From Kitasatospora sp. MAP5-34 (lineage in GTDB: Bacteria > Actinomycetota > Actinomycetes > Streptomycetales > Streptomycetaceae): DNA of 64,000 nucleotides. Made by a program: the position numbers and the translations under genes. How positions within the stretch are numbered: the stretch's first letter is position 1; each line of letters opens with the position of its first letter. The DNA lies in the NCBI RefSeq assembly GCF_029894335.1, contig NZ_JARXZC010000026.1:43752-107751 (forward strand). The letters run 5' to 3'. Shown here piece after piece: positions 1 to 6,926 of the stretch. The notes under the pieces were generated by a model. That model was given only the letters and a program-made list of their open reading frames with translations, had not been told where the DNA came from and made no database searches.

Positions 1-551
1 GCCTCCACGCAGACCATGAGCGCCCGTTCGCCCGGATGGGCGGCGGCCCAACCGGCCACCGCCGTCAGTGCGTTGAGCCCGGCGTTGCAGCCCATGCCGA
101 CCACGTCCAGCCGGGAGCAGTGCCTCGGCAGTCCCAGCTCCTTGATCAGCAGCGCCGAGAAGCCGGGGGTGAGGAATCCGGTCGAGGAGACACAGCACAG
201 GTAGGCCACGTCCTGCGGTCCGAGGCCCGCCCGTTCCAGGCAGGCCAGGACGGCCCGCCGCCCGAGGTCGATCCCGCTGGACGTGTGCTTGCGCAGCAGC
301 TCGCCCTGGGTCTCCTCGGCGCGGACGCCGTCGGCTCCGGCCGGCGGCAGGGTGAGGTGCCGGCGTTCGATCGCGCTGTTGAGGAAGACGGATCTGATCC
401 GCGGATCGGTGATCCGGAACTCGTCGAGCAACTCGCGCTGGGTGTAGGACTCCGGCGGCAGCGCGGTGCCGACGGCCGTGATCTGTGGCTGTGCCCGGCG
501 GGAGTCCCCGGCCGCGCCCACGGAATTCAGCTGTTCCAGAACTGCACTCAC
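1..551 (-). CDS. dpgA: DpgA-type type III polyketide synthase, 3' end outside window
   Basis: The N-terminal 183 residues of a chalcone-synthase-fold enzyme are visible. The catalytic cysteine sits at about residue 155 in GMGCNAGLNAL, as in 3,5-dihydroxyphenylacetyl-CoA synthase, which condenses four malonyl-CoA on the way to dihydroxyphenylglycine. The upstream CVSSTGF stretch also fits the family. The start is a GTG preceded by AGGAAG; no ATG in this frame is better placed. It lies 58 bases downstream of the amidinotransferase gene on the same strand, so the two probably form one operon, and the partners DpgB/C/D would be expected to the left. A different type III PKS product cannot be excluded from the N-terminus alone. 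Confidence 0.85.
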   Translation of the reverse strand, partial: MSAVLEQLNSVGAAGDSRRAQPQITAVGTALPPESYTQRELLDEFRITDPRIRSVFLNSAIERRHLTLPPAGADGVRAEETQGELLRKHTSSGIDLGRRAVLACLERAGLGPQDVAYLCCVSSTGFLTPGFSALLIKELGLPRHCSRLDVVGMGCNAGLNALTAVAGWAAAHPGERALMVCVE

Positions 552-609
552 CGCTTCCTCATATGTCGTGCGTCGGCGCGAGCGGGCCCTCAGGTTCGGA
601 CACAGGCCC

Positions 610-1749
610 TCAGCTCAGGTAGTCCTCCGGGCCGCCGTCGCGGACGGTGTCCAGGGTGAAGCAGTGGAATCCGCCGCCGAACAGCCGCCGGTGCCGGTGC
701 CGGACGGGCACGACGGTGAAGTGGTGCTGCTCCAGGGTCCGCATCAGCTCCGGGCAGGCGTCGTTGACCAGGACGGTGTCCGGGCCGACCGAGAGCACGT
801 TCATGTCGATGAACGGACTGGTGAGGATGAGGTCGTCGTCCTCGTACGCGGGGAAGTTGTTGGCGCCCGGCGCCGGAGGGACGATCAGGTCCCAGCCGCG
901 CAGCGGCTCCGGCAGCTGGTCGGCCACCTCCTTGGAGCGCACCAGCAGCGTTCCGGGGCGCAACGCGAGGACCATGCTGTCGATGTGACTGTCACTCAGC
1001 TGGAACACGCGGTGCAGCCGGAACCGCCCCTCCAGGTGGCGTTCCAGCCAGTCGACGGCCATCGCGTGGTTCGCGGTGGAGATGTTGACCAGGATGTCCC
1101 GGCCGAACCGCAGGCACTGCGCCCCGTCGAACATCATCTCGAAGCCGACGTCGTAGGGCGAGGACTGCGGATCCTCGATCGGCTCGGTCGGTCCGCCCGC
1201 CTTGCTGCTGCCCTTGGCGTACGAGAGGTCGAAGGAGGCGTCGGTCATCAGCGGACGGGGCATCACCGTCCAGCGGGCGCCCTGGCGGAAGTAGTCGTTG
1301 AAGACCGGCTTGAGCAGCTGCGTCTCGAAGTAGCGGGACCGGATCATCGGCGGCGTCTCGATGATCTCGTCGCCCAGGATCAGCGTGTTGTCGCGGACGT
1401 TGAGCGGCGGCACCACCGCCGCCGACCAGGCCGGGGTCCGCACCTCGGTGGTGGACTCGTGCAGGTCCAGCGGCCGGTGCACGGTCACGGACAGCGACCT
1501 GAGGGTCTCGGCGATCCCCTCGACGTCCTCCAGCAGCTCTTCGACGTAGCGCTGTTTGATCTGCGAGCGGGCCGCCGGCCGGGGGCCGGCGCCGGTGCTC
1601 AGCCGGGGGTAGTACCACTCCGAGCGGACCAGGTTGTCGTGGAAGAAGAGGTCGAAGGACAGCTCGCGCTCGTGCGAGGTGTAGTTCGCCGCCGAGCCGA
1701 CGACGACCTCGCGCAGTGGTGACCACTCGTCATAACTGTTCAGCTTCAT
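610..1749 (-). CDS. L-arginine-type amidinotransferase
   Basis: A 379-residue protein of the glycine/inosamine amidinotransferase family, which moves an amidino group from arginine to an amine to make a guanidine. The catalytic triad is visible: Asp near 208 (FDGAQ), His255 (SDSHIDS) and nucleophilic Cys363 (GGGFHCFTLD). The start is MKLNSYDEW. The open frame runs further upstream, but that part is low-complexity and unlike the family. It is the first gene of a leftward operon with dpgA. By analogy with pheganomycin, the acceptor may be the amine of a dihydroxyphenylglycine unit; this is inference. The leader carries a 34-bp perfect palindrome. Confidence 0.88.
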   Translation of the reverse strand: MKLNSYDEWSPLREVVVGSAANYTSHERELSFDLFFHDNLVRSEWYYPRLSTGAGPRPAARSQIKQRYVEELLEDVEGIAETLRSLSVTVHRPLDLHESTTEVRTPAWSAAVVPPLNVRDNTLILGDEIIETPPMIRSRYFETQLLKPVFNDYFRQGARWTVMPRPLMTDASFDLSYAKGSSKAGGPTEPIEDPQSSPYDVGFEMMFDGAQCLRFGRDILVNISTANHAMAVDWLERHLEGRFRLHRVFQLSDSHIDSMVLALRPGTLLVRSKEVADQLPEPLRGWDLIVPPAPGANNFPAYEDDDLILTSPFIDMNVLSVGPDTVLVNDACPELMRTLEQHHFTVVPVRHRHRRLFGGGFHCFTLDTVRDGGPEDYLS

Positions 1750-1795
1750 AGTCGTCGATCGCTCCAGGTCGTGGGTGGCGGAAGACAGCGGGCGG

Positions 1796-1829
1796 CCGGC
1801 CGTGCCCGGCCGCGGCCGGGCACGGCCGG
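1796..1829. repeat. 34-bp perfect palindrome in the amidinotransferase leader
   Basis: Seventeen bases on each side pair without mismatch around the centre at 1812/1813. It lies 47-80 bases upstream of the amidinotransferase start and would fold into a very stable hairpin if transcribed. It could be a cis-regulatory stem, a terminator for a short leader or a binding site. No T-run follows on the leftward strand. Confidence 0.7.
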
Positions 1830-2248
1830 GCACGCAAGGGCCGGCGGTCGGCGTCGAAGGTGGCGGGCCCGCGTAGCCGGCCTGCGGGAGAGGCTTTGCG
1901 CCGGACGGCGCGACCCCCCGGTGGCGGACGGGGCCGGCCTGCAATAGGCGGCCCTGGGCGGACCGGAGTTCCGGAACTGGGCGTGGGCTAACTAGCGTGG
2001 CGCAGCGGCATCGGTGACTACACCCTAGACATGCCTCGGCGCGGACGGCAAGGACCGTATGCGGAAAAGATCGCTCCGATTGCGGAGGGGCTGTACCGCC
2101 GGTTGCGCAAATTCGGACATTCTTCCGCTATATGGGCTCTGACCTGCCCGGATATAGATCGCTTGACTTCCCGTAGGGCTGATGCGACGGTGTGGGAGCG
2201 CCACTCTGGTCACAGGGGACGAGTGGATACTTCGGGGGTGTGGTGTCG
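1830..2248. promoter_or_regulatory. Divergent intergenic region between amidinotransferase and methyltransferase
   Basis: Roughly 420 bases with lower GC than the flanks. It must hold the promoters of both divergent units. TTGCGCAA occurs near 2103 and TTGACT at 2163-2168, but neither has a convincing -10 at standard spacing, so no promoter is called. The short frames here look like chance and none resembles a core peptide. Confidence 0.4.
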
Positions 2249-3304
2249 ATGAGCCAGCCTTTACATGACTTCTCGCAGGACCCGGTCCACGACCGTTTCC
2301 AATTCCTGGTAAATGCTCCGGCCCTTTTCAACGCCGTGGTGACGGCGGCCGAGCTGGGGATTTTTGAATTTCTCTCCAAGGCTCCCGGTTCCGAATTCGA
2401 CGGGATACGGGAATTCACGGGCCTGCCCGCCCACCAGCTGCGCGTCCTGCTCCACGCGGTCTGCACGACGGGCCTGCTGGAGCGGCGGGACGGCGGCTAC
2501 ACCAACGCGGAGACCGCCGAGCGGCTGCTCGCCCCGGACGCTCCGGACAGCTGGCGGCACATCCTCGTCGGCTGGCGGGACATCTACTACCCCGCCTTCG
2601 CGCACATGACAACGGCGCTGCGGGCCGGCACCAATACCGCGCTCGCCGGCTATCCCGGCAATGAGCCGACGCTCTATCAGCGGCTGGCCCACACGCCGGA
2701 GTTGGAGGCGGTATTCCACGCCTCGATGAGCGCCTTCACGATGCACAGCCTGTCCGGCCTGGTGGAGCGGGAGGAGTTCTTCTCCTCCGCCCGGCACCTG
2801 CTGGACGTCGGCGGCGGCGACGGCACGACGACCTCCGCACTGGTCCAGCGCTACCCGGACCTGCGGGTGACCGTCTTCGACATGCCCAGCGTGGCCCGGC
2901 TCGCCGCAGGCACCACCGCGACCGGCCCGGACGGCCGGGTCGAGCTGCAGGCCGGCGACCTGTTCGCCGACGCCTTCCCGAGCGGCGTCGACACCGTCCT
3001 GTTCAGCCACGTCCTGGAGATCTTCTCCGGGGAGCAGATCGTCGCACTGCTCAGCAAGGCCTACGAGGCACTGCCGGCCGGCGGCCGGGTGCTCGTCTAC
3101 GGCTACAACGTGTCCGACGACGAGACGCAGGGGATCTTCTCCGCCCGGCTCTCGCTCTACCTGAACATCCTGGCCAGCGGCCAGGGCATGGCCTACCCGG
3201 CCAAGGACTACGAGCAGTGGCTGCGCCGGGCCGGGTTCGGCGACGTGTCGACCATCGCCGGGCTCCCCTTCGAGCACGGGCTCACCACGGGCGTCAAGGC
3301 GTAG
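2249..3304 (+). CDS. SAM-dependent methyltransferase (Methyltransf_2 type) with a TTA codon
   Basis: A 351-residue protein with an N-terminal winged-helix dimerisation domain (about 1-100) and a Rossmann SAM domain. Motif I is VGGGDG at 187-192. Where O-methyltransferases of this family usually read HxxHDW with a catalytic His, this one reads HVLEIF, so the general base is replaced by Glu. That favours C-methylation or another altered chemistry, but does not prove it. The ATG at 2249 has a G-rich run about 10 bases upstream. Codon 5 is TTA, making translation dependent on the bldA tRNA in Streptomyces. It stands alone between the leftward pair and the export operon. Confidence 0.82.
   Translation: MSQPLHDFSQDPVHDRFQFLVNAPALFNAVVTAAELGIFEFLSKAPGSEFDGIREFTGLPAHQLRVLLHAVCTTGLLERRDGGYTNAETAERLLAPDAPDSWRHILVGWRDIYYPAFAHMTTALRAGTNTALAGYPGNEPTLYQRLAHTPELEAVFHASMSAFTMHSLSGLVEREEFFSSARHLLDVGGGDGTTTSALVQRYPDLRVTVFDMPSVARLAAGTTATGPDGRVELQAGDLFADAFPSGVDTVLFSHVLEIFSGEQIVALLSKAYEALPAGGRVLVYGYNVSDDETQGIFSARLSLYLNILASGQGMAYPAKDYEQWLRRAGFGDVSTIAGLPFEHGLTTGVKA
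2261..2263 (+). promoter_or_regulatory. TTA codon (bldA-type control point)
   Basis: The fifth codon of the methyltransferase gene is TTA. TTA is very rare in streptomycete genes and is read by the developmentally controlled leucyl tRNA bldA, so this cluster gene is probably limited to late growth. Confidence 0.75.
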
Positions 3305-3313
3305 CAGCCCGGA

Positions 3314-3354
3314 CCCGGGCCCGGACCCGCGCCCGGCGCAGGTCCGGGCCCGGG
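3314..3354 (+). terminator. Hairpin after methyltransferase gene
   Basis: Arms at 3314-3327 and 3341-3354 pair perfectly over 14 G/C-rich bases around a 13-base loop, 10 bases after the stop codon. There is no T-run, which is common in high-GC actinomycetes. It separates the methyltransferase from the following export operon. Confidence 0.6.
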
Positions 3355-3462
3355 CTCTGATCCGCCTGATCAGCCCGCGCCGCGGCTCCCGGTCCCGTCC
3401 GGTCCCGCCCGGTCCGGTCCCATCCCTCGGTCGCAGTCCGAGAAGACAAGCACTAGGAAGAC

Positions 3463-5172
3463 ATGCATCCCTTTCCTGACCCCCGACCGGGTGTCCCCGA
3501 CCACCGGTCACCGGCTCGGTACCTGTGGTGGCTCGTCGGCGTCCGGCGGGGCGCGGCCGTGCTCGCCGTCCTGTACGGCATCCTCTGTGCCCTGTGCCAA
3601 GGACTGGTGCCGGCGGCGGTCGGCAAGGGCATCGACGCCGGGCTGATCGCGCGAAACCAAGGGGAGCTGCTGATCTGGAGCGGGGCGATCCTGGCCCTGG
3701 GCGTCGGCCAGGCCGTCACCGGCACCCTGCGCGACCGCTGCTCGGTGCGCAACCGGTACGGCGCCAGCTACGCGACCACGCAGTTCATCACCCGTCAGGC
3801 CGCCGCGCTCGGCGCCACCCTGCCCAAGCGGGTCTCCGCAGGCGAGGCGATGAGCGTCGGGTCGGCCGACGTCACCCGGGTGGGCGTCGCCCTGGAGAGC
3901 TCGGCCCGTGGCAGCGGGGCGGTGGTCTCGGCCCTGGTCGTCGCCGGCATCATGCTCTACCAGTCCTGGCAGCTCGGGCTGCTGGTGCTGCTCGGCATCC
4001 CCGCCATCACCTGGGCGATGGCCCGGCTGATGCGCCTGCTGCACCGCCGCCAGGACGAACTACGGGCCCAGCAGAGCGTGTTGACGGATCTCGCGGTGGA
4101 CATCGTGGCCGGGCTGCGGGTCCTGCGCGGGATCGGCGGCGAGGAGGTCTTCGCCGACCGCTACCGGACCACCTCGCAGCGGGTCCGCCAGGAGAGCGTC
4201 CGGGTGGCGGCGGTCGAGGCGTGGATCACCGGCGCCAAACTGCTGCTGCCGGGCCTGCTCGTCACGGCGGTGATCTGGCTCGGCGCGCACTACGTCGACA
4301 CCGGGCGGATCAGCGCGGGCCTGCTGGTCTCGTTCTACGGCTACGGGGTCTTCCTGGCGGAGCAGCTGCGCCGGGCGACCGGCATGGTCGACCAGCTGAC
4401 CCGGGCCATGGTCGCGGCCAAGCGAGTGGTCGCCCTGCTCGACCTGACGCCCGAACTCGGTTCCGGCACAGAGGCGTCGGACCCGGCCGCCAAGGCCGAC
4501 CTGGAGGATCCCGAGTCCGGGCTCACCCTGCCGGCCGGCCGGTTCGTCGGCGTGGTCTGCGCCACCCCGGCCGACGCCGCCGTGCTCGCCGACCGGCTGG
4601 GCCGCTACACCGACTCCGCCGCCACGTACGCGGGCGTCCCGCTGTCCGCGCTCCCGCTGGCCGAGGTGCGCCGGCGGATCCTGGTCGCGGACAACGAAGC
4701 CCGGCTGTTCTCCGGCCCGCTGCGCGGCGAACTCGACCCGTACGGCCGCGCCGCGACCGACCCGCGGCTGCTGCCCCGCGCCCTGGACGACGCCTCGGCC
4801 GCCGACATCGTCGAGCCGCTGCCCGAGGGCCTCGACACCGTGATCGGCAACGCCGGGCGGGAGTTCTCCGGCGGCCAGCAGCAACGCCTGCGCCTGGCCC
4901 GGGCGCTGATGGCCGACCCGGAGGTGCTCATCCTGGTGGAGCCGACCAACGCGGTCGACGCGCACACCGAGGGGCGGATCGCCGCCCGGCTGGCCGCCCA
5001 CCGGGCGGGCCGGTCCACGCTCGTCCTCACCGCCAGCCCGATCCTGCTCGACCACACGGAGCAGGTCCTGCTCGTCCTGGACGGCAAGGTCGTCGCCGGC
5101 GGCACCCACGCCGAACTGCTCGCCGACCCCCGCTACCGATCCACCGTCACCAGGGAGGTGGCCGCGCCGTGA
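3463..5172 (+). CDS. ABC exporter subunit with degenerate ATP site (TMD-NBD)
   Basis: A 569-residue half-transporter with an N-terminal six-helix membrane domain and a C-terminal nucleotide-binding domain. The Walker A position (GVVCATPADAA) lacks GKS/T and Walker B reads LILVEPTNAVD, missing the aspartate, whereas the signature FSGGQQQR is canonical. This is the pattern of the degenerate partner in a heterodimeric exporter; the next gene supplies the complementary half. ATG at 3463 follows AGGAAG by two bases in the right window. It begins the long biosynthetic operon and ends in a GTGA overlap. The likely role is export of the cluster product and self-protection. Confidence 0.9.
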   Translation: MHPFPDPRPGVPDHRSPARYLWWLVGVRRGAAVLAVLYGILCALCQGLVPAAVGKGIDAGLIARNQGELLIWSGAILALGVGQAVTGTLRDRCSVRNRYGASYATTQFITRQAAALGATLPKRVSAGEAMSVGSADVTRVGVALESSARGSGAVVSALVVAGIMLYQSWQLGLLVLLGIPAITWAMARLMRLLHRRQDELRAQQSVLTDLAVDIVAGLRVLRGIGGEEVFADRYRTTSQRVRQESVRVAAVEAWITGAKLLLPGLLVTAVIWLGAHYVDTGRISAGLLVSFYGYGVFLAEQLRRATGMVDQLTRAMVAAKRVVALLDLTPELGSGTEASDPAAKADLEDPESGLTLPAGRFVGVVCATPADAAVLADRLGRYTDSAATYAGVPLSALPLAEVRRRILVADNEARLFSGPLRGELDPYGRAATDPRLLPRALDDASAADIVEPLPEGLDTVIGNAGREFSGGQQQRLRLARALMADPEVLILVEPTNAVDAHTEGRIAARLAAHRAGRSTLVLTASPILLDHTEQVLLVLDGKVVAGGTHAELLADPRYRSTVTREVAAP

Positions 5173-6926
5173 CCGCCCTGCCCGTCGCGTCCTCGCGCGA
5201 AGTACACGCCGGCGCCAAGGAGATGATCCGGCAGAACCGGCGCGAACTCTCCGGGACACTGCTGCTGCACAGCCTGGCCACCGTCGCCGGGCTGGTCGCC
5301 CCCTGGATGCTCGGCCGGCTGATCCAGGACGCGGGCCGCCACCTGGACACCGCCACCGTCACCGGCCTGGTGATCTGCGCCGCCGTCATCACCCAGGCCC
5401 TGCTGGAGCGGTACGCCACCTTCGGCTCGGTGCGCCTCGGCGAGAAGGTGCTCGCCGGCCTGCGGGAGAAGTTCGTCGACAGCGTGCTCGCCCTGCCGCT
5501 GGGGACGGTGGAACGGGCCGGCTCCGGCGACCTGATCACCAGGTCCACCCGGGACGTCGACGTGCTCGCCCGCACCGTGCAACTGGCCGCCCCCGACGCC
5601 CTGGTGGCGCTGTGCACGATCCTGCTCACGCTCGGCGCGATCATCCTGGTCAGCCCGGTGCTGGTACTGCCCTGCCTGATCGCGGTACCGGTGCTGTGGG
5701 CCTCGACCCGGTGGTACCTGATCCGCGCCCGCCCGGGCTACCTGCGGGCCAACGCCTCGTACTCCCGGATCGCCGAAACACTCGCCGAGACCGTCGACGG
5801 GGCCCGCACCGTGGAGGCGCTGCGCGCCGCCAACAAGCGCTTCGACCAGCTCAACAAGGACATCGCGGAGTCCTACGCGGCCGAGCGGCACACCCTGTGG
5901 CTGCGCAGCGTGTACCTGCCGATCGCCGACACCGGCTACATCCTCCCGGTGGTCGCCTCGCTCATGGTCGGCGGACTGCTCTACATCCACGGCACGGTCA
6001 CGATCGCCGCCGCCACCGCCGTCACGCTCTACGTCCAGCAACTGACCGGCCCGGTGGACCGGCTGCTGTTCTGGATGGACGAGCTGCAGGCCGGCGGCGC
6101 CTCACTGGCCCGCATCCTGGGCGTCAGCGAGGCCCTGGCGGAGCACGACACCACGGCCCCGGCCGCCGAACCCCCGCCGGGGGGCCGGGGCATCGAGCTG
6201 CGCGGGGTCAGCTACGCCTACCGGGAAGGACGGGACGTCCTGCACGACCTCGACCTGGTCATCCGGCCGGGGGAGCGGCTGGCCGTCGTCGGCTCCTCGG
6301 GGGCGGGCAAGTCCACCCTCGGCAGGCTGCTCGCGGGTGTGCACGCGCCCCGGACCGGCTCGGCGACCGTCGACGGCGTGCCGCTCACCGGCCTGCCACT
6401 GGCCGAACTGCGCAGCCAGGTCGCGCTGGTCACCCAGGAACACCACGTCTTCAGCGGCACCCTGCGGGACAACCTGCTGATCGCCCGCCCGGGCGCCGAC
6501 GACCGGGCGCTGGAACGCGCCCTGCGCGTCGTGGACGCCTGGGAATGGGCCGCCGAACTCGGCCTCGACGCGCGGATCGGCTCCGGCGCGGCCCGCCTCT
6601 CACCCGCCCAGTCCCAGCAACTCGCACTGTCCCGACTGGTGTTGGCGAATCCGCACACACTGGTCCTGGACGAGGCCACCGCGATGATCGACCCGCGCGC
6701 CGCCCGCCACCTGGAGCGCTCACTGGCCGCCGTACTCGAGGGCCGGACCGTCGTGGCGATCGCCCACCGACTGCACACCGCACACGACGCGGACCGCGTC
6801 GTGGTCCTGGAGGAGGGCCGGATCGCCGAGATCGGCTCGCACGACGAACTCGTCGCACTGGGCGGCCGCTACGCCGCGCTCTGGGCGTCCTGGCACGGCC
6901 AACTGGAGGAGGCACCCGATGAGTGA
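5169..6926 (+). CDS. ABC exporter subunit with intact Walker motifs (TMD-NBD)
   Basis: A 585-residue half-transporter. Walker A (GSSGAGKST), Q-loop (VTQEHHVF), Walker B (LVLDEAT) and the H-loop (AIAHRL) are intact, but the signature is LSPAQSQQ rather than LSGGQ. Paired with the upstream subunit, this gives one complete ATPase site (this Walker A/B plus the partner's signature) and one dead site. The GTG start at 5169 overlaps the upstream TGA; the reading frame extends much further upstream but only as antisense-like sequence inside the first subunit gene. The 3' end overlaps the NRPS gene start by 8 bases. Confidence 0.9.
   Translation: MTALPVASSREVHAGAKEMIRQNRRELSGTLLLHSLATVAGLVAPWMLGRLIQDAGRHLDTATVTGLVICAAVITQALLERYATFGSVRLGEKVLAGLREKFVDSVLALPLGTVERAGSGDLITRSTRDVDVLARTVQLAAPDALVALCTILLTLGAIILVSPVLVLPCLIAVPVLWASTRWYLIRARPGYLRANASYSRIAETLAETVDGARTVEALRAANKRFDQLNKDIAESYAAERHTLWLRSVYLPIADTGYILPVVASLMVGGLLYIHGTVTIAAATAVTLYVQQLTGPVDRLLFWMDELQAGGASLARILGVSEALAEHDTTAPAAEPPPGGRGIELRGVSYAYREGRDVLHDLDLVIRPGERLAVVGSSGAGKSTLGRLLAGVHAPRTGSATVDGVPLTGLPLAELRSQVALVTQEHHVFSGTLRDNLLIARPGADDRALERALRVVDAWEWAAELGLDARIGSGAARLSPAQSQQLALSRLVLANPHTLVLDEATAMIDPRAARHLERSLAAVLEGRTVVAIAHRLHTAHDADRVVVLEEGRIAEIGSHDELVALGGRYAALWASWHGQLEEAPDE

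Noticed and set aside
2031..2252. Possible short peptide gene next to the methyltransferase, considered as a pheganomycin-like core peptide
   Set aside because: No hydrophobic leader-core organisation, no ribosome binding site and it overlaps the methyltransferase start in another frame.
3525..5168. Upstream extension of the second ABC subunit to an 1133-codon protein
   Set aside because: The extension is out of frame with the first transporter gene and Arg/Pro-rich; the GTG overlap at 5169 gives the normal family length.
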